Assembly (NCBI GenBank): GCA_025929745.1
Contig: JAICPQ010000079.1
Span: 1-10,372 of the forward strand
Direction: 5' to 3'
DNA: 10,372 bases
DNA from: Burkholderiales bacterium
Lineage (GTDB): Bacteria > Pseudomonadota > Gammaproteobacteria > Burkholderiales > SG8-39
Part shown: piece after piece, positions 1 to 5,704 of the stretch
How the letters are laid out: the number at the start of each line of letters is the position of its first letter
Position numbering within the stretch: position 1 is the stretch's first letter
Made by a program: the position numbers and the translations under genes
The notes under the pieces: generated by a model
Seen by the model: the letters and a program-made list of their open reading frames with translations, nothing else
Databases searched by the model: none
Told to the model about the DNA's origin: nothing

Positions 1-1462
1 CGGCGAGGCCAGCGAGCACCTCTGTGCTCACGCCATCGGACAGCCCGAGTCGCACATCGAGCGGCTTCGGCTCGCCGTTTTCGAGCACGTAGACGCGACC
101 GCTCGTCGCCTGGCCCCCCCGGCTGCCGGCTTCCGCGAGCAGCCGCTCCCAGGCCGGGCGCTGCTCTGCGGTGAGGATCTCCGCGATGCGCGCGTTGGTC
201 TCGGCACGGACGCGCTCGGCTTCCTTGCGGCGGTTGCCGTCGCCGGTCATTTCGCGCATACGCGCGAACTTCTGCCGCGATTCGGAGAAGATCTCGTTCA
301 GTTGCGCGCGCTGGGCCTCGCTCGGCTTGAGCTCCTGCTCAATGCGGTTGCGGAAATCCTGCCCGCCCTGGCCGCCCGCTTGCGGCCCGCTCGGGGCGTC
401 GAGCGGCGCTTTTGCATCCACCGCGCCTGCCGGCCGAAAGCGGAGCGCGGCGTTCGGCACTTTGAGCGCGTTTGTCCGGTTGTCGACCGCAATGCGCACG
501 TTGGCCGTCATCCCGGGGAGTAGCGCGAGGTCCGGGTTCGCAGCCGAGATCACTACCGTGTAGCTCACTACGTTCTGCACGTTCTGCGGCGACTTACGGA
601 TTTGCTTGATCTCGCCGTTGAAATTGCGCCGCGGGAACGCATCCACGCCGAAGCTCGCGGGCATGCCGACGCGCAGCCGGCCGACGTCGGCCTCGTCGAT
701 CGCCGCTTCGACTTGCATGTCGCGCAGGTCCTGCGCGATGGTGAAGAGCACCGGCGCTTGCAAGCTAGCGGCGACGGTCTGTCCGGCGTCGACGTTGCGC
801 AGGATCACCGTGCCGTCGACCGGGGCGCGGATGATGGTGCGCTCGAGATCGACCTGCGCCTGCTTGAGCAGCGATTCGCGCTGCTTGACCGCGGCGCGCG
901 CGCTCGAGACCTGCGCCTCGCTCACGTTGATTTGCGCCTGCACCGCTTTCAGCTGCTCGCGCGTCGTGTCGAGAACGACGACGGCCTTGTCGAGCTCGGC
1001 GGGCGAAATGAACTTCTTGTCGACGAGAGCTTTCTTGCGCTCCAGGTCCCGCTGCGCATCGGCGAGCGTGACCTTAACGCGGCCGAGCTCCGCCTGCTGC
1101 GCAGCGAGGCCGGCGCGCGCCACCGCCACCGCGCCCTCCGCCGAGTCAAGGTCGGCGCGCGCCTGGTTTACGCGCAGCTCGAACGTCGACGGGTCGATGC
1201 GCGCGATGACCTGGTCTTTCTTCACTGCGGTGTTGAAGTCGGCGTAGATCTCCTTGATCTGTCCGGAGATCTGGGACCCGACCTGCACCGTGGTGGTCGC
1301 GTTCAGAGTGCCGCTCGCCGCGACCACGGCCGAAAGCGGGCCGCGCTGGACTTTCGCCAGGCGATAGCGCACCTCGCCGTCGGCGTCGCGCCACTGCAGC
1401 CAGTACCAGCCGCCTGCGCCGAGCGCCACGGCTGCGATGGCGAGGAGAACGAGCTTTTTCAC
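1..1462 (-). CDS. MacA/HlyD-type periplasmic adaptor of an efflux pump (partial, 3' end outside window)
   Basis: This is a membrane-fusion adaptor that would link an inner-membrane exporter to an outer-membrane channel. 487 residues are visible and the C-terminus is missing. Residues 3-22 form one hydrophobic N-terminal anchor. Residues 58-92 look like the first half of a lipoyl/barrel-sandwich domain with the MacA-like pattern VGSQISGQI and a following VKKDQVIARIDP. Residues 95-210 are a long coiled-coil hairpin rich in Ala, Gln and Glu, and IIRAPVDGTV (210-219) returns to the lipoyl domain. The beta-barrel follows, up to VPNAALRFRP (335-344). Residues about 372-443 are an inserted helical segment with LTxxQ-like motifs, before GRVYVLENG (455-463). 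The start is GTG at 1462, the first possible one, with GAGG four bases upstream; the gene begins 8 bases after the soxB stop, so cotranscription is likely. MacA-type adaptors usually precede a MacB ABC permease, which would lie off the left edge. An RND partner is also possible. Confidence 0.88.
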   Translation of the reverse strand, partial: MKKLVLLAIAAVALGAGGWYWLQWRDADGEVRYRLAKVQRGPLSAVVAASGTLNATTTVQVGSQISGQIKEIYADFNTAVKKDQVIARIDPSTFELRVNQARADLDSAEGAVAVARAGLAAQQAELGRVKVTLADAQRDLERKKALVDKKFISPAELDKAVVVLDTTREQLKAVQAQINVSEAQVSSARAAVKQRESLLKQAQVDLERTIIRAPVDGTVILRNVDAGQTVAASLQAPVLFTIAQDLRDMQVEAAIDEADVGRLRVGMPASFGVDAFPRRNFNGEIKQIRKSPQNVQNVVSYTVVISAANPDLALLPGMTANVRIAVDNRTNALKVPNAALRFRPAGAVDAKAPLDAPSGPQAGGQGGQDFRNRIEQELKPSEAQRAQLNEIFSESRQKFARMREMTGDGNRRKEAERVRAETNARIAEILTAEQRPAWERLLAEAGSRGGQATSGRVYVLENGEPKPLDVRLGLSDGVSTEVLAGLA

Positions 1463-1470
1463 CTTTCCTC

Positions 1471-3087
1471 TTATGACATATTGGGGCTTGGGTTTGTACC
1501 CGCAAGGCGCGGCTGCTGCGCTTTGAGCGGCGGCACGGTCCCGGTGGCGCGCAAATACCGCGCGACCACGTCCCAAATGGGCTCTCCCGTTATACCTTCG
1601 GCGACCGGCGCCCACCCTGCCACTTTGTAACGCTTTGTGCTGTGCAACGGCTTGCCGGCGATCTCCAGCGCCGAGATGCGGTGGCCGATTTTCGCCTTCG
1701 GCTCGAGCCGGTACGACATTCCGCCCACGCGCACCATGTCGCCGCCCTGCTGGAGATAGGGGTCGGCGTGGAACACATTGTCGGCGACGTCCTCCAAGAT
1801 TGCCTTGATCTGCGCGCCCGACAGTTCGTTCAGTGTGGTGTTCGGGTACGTGATCGCGGTCTGGTCCATGAGGTGCTCGAGCGTGATGGGCTCGCCAGGC
1901 AGGAGCGTCGTGCCCCAGCGGAACCCGGGCGAAAACGCGATCTCGGCCTGCTTCTCCTTGAGTAACGCGCGGATGATGAGCTCGTCGAACGTGCCGTTGA
2001 AGCTGCCGCGGCGGTACAGCAGGCCCTCCGTCAGCGCAAGCCTCTCCCCAAGCTTCGCTTGGAAAGGGCGACGCGCCTCGGTGATATACGCCGCCATGCC
2101 AGCATCAGCCTCCAGCAGGTTGGAGAACACCGGGAGCAGGCGGTAGCGCAGTTCTTTCACGCCGCTCGTGCCGACGTCCATGTCGAGCACGCCGAGGAAC
2201 TTGCCGTTCGATCCGGCGTTGGTCACGAGCGTGCTTCCAACGCGCACGGGGCGCGGAAAGGCGTCATGCGTGTGCCCGCCGAGGATGGCATCGAGTCCGC
2301 GCACGCGCGACGCGAGCTTGAGGTCGACGTGGCTGCCGTTGTGGGAAAGAAGCACGACCGCTTTGGCGCCCTTGCCACGCGCCTCGTCGATCGTGACCTG
2401 CAGGCGGGCCTCCTGGATGCCGAACGTCCATTCCGGCACGAAGTACCGCGGGTTGGCGATCGGCGTATACGGAAACGCCTGCCCGATGATGGCGACCGGC
2501 ACGCCGCTCAGCTCGCGCAACGCGTAGGCGTCGAACACCGGGTCCTCGAAGTCCGTCGTGCGCACGTTCTGCGCGAGGAGCGGCAGCTTCGTCTCCTTCA
2601 CGCGCGCCATGCCGTACGTGAACTCCCAGTGCGCGGTCATGTAGTCGACGCCGAGCCGCTCCTGCGCGCCCATCATGTCGGCGCCCTTCGTCCACAGCGC
2701 CGTTGCAGACCCCTGCCAGCTATCCCCGCCGTCCAAGAGAAGCGCGTGCGGACGCGACGCCCGAAGGCGTTTCACCAGCGTTGCCAGATGCGCGAATCCG
2801 CCCACCTTGCCGTAGCGCTTCGCAAGCGCCACGAAATCTGCGTGGGTGTGCGCGTAGGCGAGCGGCGTGCCGCTTTTTAAGTTGTAGTTTTCAAGCCCGA
2901 ACGGCTCGCGGAAGTACACCGGCAGGAGCTGCGCGTGCGTATCGGTGATATGCAGCAGCGTGACGTTGCCGAACGGCTTTACGTCGTAGAGCTCGGCTCG
3001 CGCCTGCGCTGCGCTCAAGTTCGGTCGAAGCGAGGCGCCCGCGACGCCCGCCGCGCCGAGGATTTGCAGAAATTCGCGACGCCGCAA
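1471..3087 (-). CDS. soxB: SoxB, thiosulfohydrolase of the Sox sulfur-oxidation complex
   Basis: SoxB is a periplasmic di-metal (manganese in characterised members) hydrolase of the 5'-nucleotidase/metallophosphatase superfamily. It cuts sulfate from the sulfonate terminus of the substrate carried on SoxY. The 538-residue protein starts with a twin-arginine motif (RRREFLQ, residues 2-8) and a hydrophobic stretch, implying Tat export in folded, metal-loaded form. Metal and catalytic motifs are in family order: ITDTHAQL (Asp49, His51), LLLDGGDSWQG (Asp122), the SoxB-typical AHWEFTYG (His153), SHNGSH (249-253) and GGHTHD (His272, His274). The C-terminal nucleotidase-type domain follows from about residue 340. 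Length is close to the usual 550-570. The only sensible start is a TTG placed directly after the soxX TAG stop, with no clear ribosome site, so translation is probably coupled to soxX. The adaptor gene follows 8 bases downstream. Confidence 0.97.
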   Translation of the reverse strand: MRRREFLQILGAAGVAGASLRPNLSAAQARAELYDVKPFGNVTLLHITDTHAQLLPVYFREPFGLENYNLKSGTPLAYAHTHADFVALAKRYGKVGGFAHLATLVKRLRASRPHALLLDGGDSWQGSATALWTKGADMMGAQERLGVDYMTAHWEFTYGMARVKETKLPLLAQNVRTTDFEDPVFDAYALRELSGVPVAIIGQAFPYTPIANPRYFVPEWTFGIQEARLQVTIDEARGKGAKAVVLLSHNGSHVDLKLASRVRGLDAILGGHTHDAFPRPVRVGSTLVTNAGSNGKFLGVLDMDVGTSGVKELRYRLLPVFSNLLEADAGMAAYITEARRPFQAKLGERLALTEGLLYRRGSFNGTFDELIIRALLKEKQAEIAFSPGFRWGTTLLPGEPITLEHLMDQTAITYPNTTLNELSGAQIKAILEDVADNVFHADPYLQQGGDMVRVGGMSYRLEPKAKIGHRISALEIAGKPLHSTKRYKVAGWAPVAEGITGEPIWDVVARYLRATGTVPPLKAQQPRLAGTNPSPNMS

Positions 3088-3663
3088 CTACTTGTTGACC
3101 GGAGAGCTCGGGTCGAGGAGCAGCGCGACGAGATCCTTGATCTGCTCCGGGGTGAGGGTGCCCGAGTAACCGAGGCGCGGCATTTGAGAGCAGAGGTTGT
3201 ACGCCTTGGCGTTGTAGATCTTGCCGTAGACGTAGCGCTGCATGTCCGGGGAGTTACCGCGCGTCGCGCCGAAGCGCAGCAAGCTCGGGCCGAGGGTGCC
3301 GAACGAAGCTTCCTGCGGTGAGAGCTGGTGGCAGTTGTAGCAGCTGCCGCCGCCGGCGGCGCCGGGCGCATCGGTCCACTGGCCGCCGCGGCCGTTCTGC
3401 GCGATGCGCTCGCCGTTTTTCCAGTCGCCCATGAGGCTTCCCTGCGGGAAGGGGATGCTCTTCAGCTGGTCCGCCTCCAGCTGCTTCGCGAGTTCCGCGG
3501 GCGGCCGGTCGTTCGACTCCGTGCACACGCGCTGCACGCCGTCCTGCACTACGCGATCCATGGTCGCCTGTCCGCGCGGCTGGAAATCACGCTGCAGGAC
3601 TTTCTGCACGTCCTGGGCGCAAACGGCGAGAGGAATTAACCCCAAAGCAAGAAGCACCTTCAT
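3088..3663 (-). CDS. soxX: SoxX, c-type cytochrome subunit of SoxAX
   Basis: SoxX is the small heme subunit of SoxAX, which oxidatively couples thiosulfate to the SoxY cysteine and passes electrons to soluble cytochromes. The 191-residue protein has a short Sec signal (residues 1-16, likely cut near VCA-QD). Its one heme site is CYNCH (108-112), preceded by a Gly-rich turn. The CSQMPRLG segment supplies the probable axial Met161, and the C-terminal helix contains TPEQIKDLVALLLDP. An N-terminal region of about 80 residues before the heme domain, including RGQATMDRVVQD, matches the longer betaproteobacterial SoxX as I remember it. Cys47 and Cys158 could form a disulfide (inference). The ATG overlaps the soxA stop by four bases (ATGA), and the TAG stop abuts the soxB start. 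Confidence 0.95.
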   Translation of the reverse strand: MKVLLALGLIPLAVCAQDVQKVLQRDFQPRGQATMDRVVQDGVQRVCTESNDRPPAELAKQLEADQLKSIPFPQGSLMGDWKNGERIAQNGRGGQWTDAPGAAGGGSCYNCHQLSPQEASFGTLGPSLLRFGATRGNSPDMQRYVYGKIYNAKAYNLCSQMPRLGYSGTLTPEQIKDLVALLLDPSSPVNK

Positions 3664-4451
3664 CGCTTCGTTCCGGGCCCTCGGTACGGCTCGCCCGCCG
3701 CGGTGACTGCCAGATACGTGGTGAGCGCGATAGTGGCGTCCGAGGCGAATTTCGGCTCGGGATAACGCATCTGGCGGTAGCAGTCGTTGATGCGCCATTG
3801 CATGGTCTTGAACTGGCTGTTCGACACCCGATAGGCCGGCCACGTAGCGACAATCGGGCGCGCGAACTCCGGCTTGGATAGCACCGGCAGGTCCTGCATC
3901 CGGATGCGCTTGCCTTCCTCGCCATGGCAGCTTGCGCAAGACATGTCCCAGCCGCCGGCGCGATGGAAAAACATCGCCTTGCCGAGCTCGAAGGCTTCCT
4001 TTTCCTTGGCATGCGAATTCCCGGCCGCCATCTTCATGCCGCGCGATTGTGCCGAGACGTAGGCCGAGAGGTACTCCATCTCGGAGGGCTGGTTCTCGTT
4101 GCCGAATACGCGCTTGGTGGCGTCCTCGCGGCTTCGGCGCTGCAGGGTGGTCATGCAGTGCAGGAGGCGCGTCTCGAGGTCCATAACGCGGTCGGCGTCC
4201 TTGAAGTAGCGCGGCAGGCGCGCGTAAGCGCCCTTGAGCACGCCCGGCCCGAGGCCGAGGTCGCACTTCTCCAGCGAGACATTGCTCGGCCCTTGCGGCT
4301 TCTTCCAGAGCGTTTCGCCCTCAAGCTCGAACAGCTCCACCGGCGAGCCGTCGGCGATCATCTGCTGGTACTTCTGGATCTCCTTGCGCGTGTCCTGCGC
4401 GGCGAGGGGGAGCGCCACGGCGAGAAGACAGCCTGCCAGGAACCGTTTCAC
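3660..4451 (-). CDS. soxA: SoxA, catalytic cytochrome subunit of SoxAX (single-heme type)
   Basis: SoxA carries the SoxAX active-site heme. In studied members that heme is ligated by a cysteine persulfide, where thiosulfate is joined to SoxY. The 263-residue protein has a Sec signal peptide (1-18, ending LPLAAQD). Only one CxxCH is present: CASCH at 172-176. The expected ligand cysteine is in INDCYRQMRYPEP (Cys224, with Arg226 and Arg229 close by). The N-terminal domain, which in di-heme SoxA holds a second heme, has no CxxCH but keeps Cys63 and Cys99, possibly a disulfide in its place. This is therefore the mono-heme form. The start is GTG, overlapping the soxZ TGA by four bases (GTGA); no ATG gives a complete signal peptide. 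The stop overlaps the soxX ATG. Confidence 0.95.
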   Translation of the reverse strand: MKRFLAGCLLAVALPLAAQDTRKEIQKYQQMIADGSPVELFELEGETLWKKPQGPSNVSLEKCDLGLGPGVLKGAYARLPRYFKDADRVMDLETRLLHCMTTLQRRSREDATKRVFGNENQPSEMEYLSAYVSAQSRGMKMAAGNSHAKEKEAFELGKAMFFHRAGGWDMSCASCHGEEGKRIRMQDLPVLSKPEFARPIVATWPAYRVSNSQFKTMQWRINDCYRQMRYPEPKFASDATIALTTYLAVTAAGEPYRGPGTKR

Positions 4452-4744
4452 GCGACGGCGGATTCGATCTTGTTCGAGTCGCCCTTGTTGTCGACCCAGC
4501 TGACCTCTATCTTGTCGCCCTTCGCGCCGCCCTTCAGGCGGAAGGTGAATACCGGATTGCGCGACACCGCCTGGCTGATCTCCGCCTCGATCACGGTTTT
4601 TCCGTTCTGCTTCACCACCACGTTCTGGATGAAGTGCAGCGGCTGGCCGCTTTGCGCGGTGGTCATCGGATGCGTCATCAGCACGCGCACGTCGGTGTTT
4701 CCGCCGGCGATGGTCGCGCGCATTTTCATCGGTCCCGCTGCCAT
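4448..4744 (-). CDS. soxZ: SoxZ, sulfur-carrier complex subunit
   Basis: SoxZ is the small immunoglobulin-fold partner of SoxY in the periplasmic SoxYZ carrier. The protein is 98 residues. It shows family landmarks VRVLMTHPM (near the N-terminus), HFIQNVVV, VSRNPVFTF and the C-terminal VSWVDNKG. It has no signal peptide, as expected, because SoxZ is exported together with Tat-targeted SoxY. The ATG begins one base after the soxY stop, and the TGA overlaps the soxA GTG. The loop before HFIQ looks a few residues shorter than in SoxZ proteins I remember; this is a weak observation. Confidence 0.95.
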   Translation of the reverse strand: MAAGPMKMRATIAGGNTDVRVLMTHPMTTAQSGQPLHFIQNVVVKQNGKTVIEAEISQAVSRNPVFTFRLKGGAKGDKIEVSWVDNKGDSNKIESAVA

Positions 4745-4745
4745 G

Positions 4746-5183
4746 TCAACCTCCGCACCCGCCGATGGTCACTTTGATCTCGCGCGACGCCGCGAAGTGC
4801 TTGCCGCCGGCGGTGGCGATGACGCGCACGTCGGAGGTCTCGCCCATCTTCACGTTCAGCTTTACATAGGGCAGCGCGCCGTCCTTGAATTCGAAGCGCC
4901 CGGCGAGCGGGAACGGATTCTTCTCAATAAGCACGGCGATCGAGCTCGTGCCCGGGATGTTCGAGGAAACCTCGATCGGCACGACGGCGCCGTTTTCCGC
5001 GATCTGCGGCGCCTCGATGACGATGTCCTTGCTCGCGGCCGGACTCGACGCGCCCAGGGTCTTCAGCGCATCGGCCGCGGTTTTGGCACCGAACGCCTGT
5101 TCGTTCCAGGCGGCGAACGCGGCGAGCGGCTTCAAAAGCAGCGCCCCGAGCGCGGCGATGAGCGTTCTGCGAGTGGTTTTCAT
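4746..5183 (-). CDS. soxY: SoxY, sulfur-carrier protein with C-terminal GGCGG
   Basis: SoxY is the substrate-carrying subunit of SoxYZ. The sulfur chain is bound to a cysteine on a flexible C-terminal arm and presented in turn to SoxAX and SoxB. The 145-residue protein ends exactly in GGCGG (Cys143), the family hallmark. The N-terminus has a Tat-type signal (TTRRTLIAALGALLL, about residues 3-17), ending around AAFAA at residue 25. The core reads VIEAPQIAENGAVVPIEV, then a stretch with SIAVLIEKNPFPLAGRFEF. The ATG at 5183 is chosen because it puts the twin arginines at residues 5-6. The open frame continues upstream through moaC antisense, without meaning. No clear Shine-Dalgarno site precedes the ATG; a GCTAGAAT box lies 8 bases upstream (see promoter entry). 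soxY is the first sox gene, 11 bases after the moaC stop. Confidence 0.96.
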   Translation of the reverse strand: MKTTRRTLIAALGALLLKPLAAFAAWNEQAFGAKTAADALKTLGASSPAASKDIVIEAPQIAENGAVVPIEVSSNIPGTSSIAVLIEKNPFPLAGRFEFKDGALPYVKLNVKMGETSDVRVIATAGGKHFAASREIKVTIGGCGG

Positions 5184-5191
5184 GGGCGCGT

Positions 5192-5199
5192 ATTCTAGC
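5192..5199 (-). promoter_or_regulatory. Putative -10 box (GCTAGAAT) for soxY, overlapping the moaC stop
   Basis: Read on the minus strand this is GCTAGAAT, with TAGAAT close to the sigma-70 -10 consensus. It is followed by eight bases and then the soxY ATG. Transcription starting at the usual distance would begin about two bases before the ATG, giving an essentially leaderless sox mRNA. The TAG of this box is also the stop codon of moaC. No convincing -35 hexamer is visible. The same GCTANNAT pattern precedes bepA and chrB. Confidence 0.4.
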
Positions 5200-5683
5200 G
5201 CGCGCCCCGGCGGAATACCCCTGATTTGCCGCCGTGTTTTTCCTCGAGCCGGATATCGGTGAGCGTCATGCCGCGGTCGACCGCCTTCACCATGTCGTAG
5301 ATGGTGAGAAGCCCCACCGCGGCGGCCGTGAGCGCCTCCATCTCCACGCCGGTCTGGCCGCGGCACTCGACGCGTGCGGCGATATGCACGGACGAAGTTT
5401 TCTTATCCATTTTGAAGTCGACCGCCACTCGGGTGAGCGCAATCGGGTGCGCAAGCGGTATCAGCTCCGCGGCACGCTTCGCGGCCTGCACGGCGGCTAT
5501 GCGCGCAACCCCGAGCACGTCGCCTTTTTTCGCCTTGCCGGCCGAAACGAGCGTGAAGGTCTGCCTTTGCATTTCAATGCGCCCGGAAGCAACGGCGACG
5601 CGGTGGGTCGACGGCTTTTCGGCCACGTCCACCATGTGCGCAGAACCTCTTGCGTCGAAATGGGTCAACGACTTAGCGCGCAT
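5195..5683 (-). CDS. moaC: MoaC, cyclic pyranopterin monophosphate synthase (molybdenum cofactor)
   Basis: MoaC is a cytoplasmic enzyme that converts the MoaA product to cyclic pyranopterin monophosphate in molybdopterin biosynthesis. From the chosen ATG it is 162 residues, like E. coli MoaC (161). Conserved elements are LTHFDARGSAHMVDV at the N-terminus, AKKGDVLGVARIA (Lys53), LIPLAHP (His79), TGVEMEALTAA (Glu114, Glu116), LTIYDMVKAVD (Asp130, Lys133) and GGKSG (151-155). The LIPLCHP cysteine of E. coli is Ala here; I believe this variant is common in betaproteobacteria. GTG at 5704 and ATG at 5698 are in frame upstream, but 5683 best fits the family N-terminus. The gene diverges from the BepA-type protease and sits 11 bases before soxY. 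SoxCD would need Mo cofactor, but soxCD is not here, so the link may be only positional. Confidence 0.95.
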   Translation of the reverse strand: MRAKSLTHFDARGSAHMVDVAEKPSTHRVAVASGRIEMQRQTFTLVSAGKAKKGDVLGVARIAAVQAAKRAAELIPLAHPIALTRVAVDFKMDKKTSSVHIAARVECRGQTGVEMEALTAAAVGLLTIYDMVKAVDRGMTLTDIRLEEKHGGKSGVFRRGAR

Positions 5684-5690
5684 CGCGGGC

Positions 5691-5698
5691 GCTATCAT
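5691..5698 (+). promoter_or_regulatory. Putative -10 box (GCTATCAT) for the BepA-type protease gene
   Basis: GCTATCAT lies six bases before the ATG at 5705. A start seven bases after the hexamer TATCAT falls exactly on the A of ATG, so the transcript could be leaderless; no Shine-Dalgarno site is seen. The opposite strand of the same bases reads TATGAT, a possible -10 for moaC. No clear -35 element is visible in either direction. Confidence 0.4.
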
Positions 5699-5704
5699 AA
5701 ACAC

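Noticed and set aside
602..1630. Long plus-strand open frame (342 codons) over the adaptor and soxB end
   Set aside because: It lies antisense to two clear genes; its protein is Arg/Leu/Asp-rich without domains, typical of GC-rich antisense frames.
3345..3370. GC-only inverted-looking repeat in soxX
   Set aside because: It is explained by Gly/Ala codons before the heme motif; low complexity, inside coding sequence.
3664..4266. In-frame upstream extension of soxX through soxA
   Set aside because: It is an out-of-frame reading of soxA; the signal peptide and ATGA junction place the soxX start at 3663.
4428..4439. LAGC string near the SoxA N-terminus, like a lipoprotein box
   Set aside because: The cysteine is at residue 8, before the hydrophobic core of the signal, so it cannot be a lipoprotein processing site; SoxA is normally soluble.
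3924..5198. Plus-strand open frame of 424 codons over soxA, soxZ and soxY
   Set aside because: Antisense to three well-recognised sox genes, with no recognisable motif or start context.
5234..5704. In-frame upstream extension of the BepA-type gene
   Set aside because: It is antisense to moaC, and the signal peptide begins at 5705, which fixes the start.
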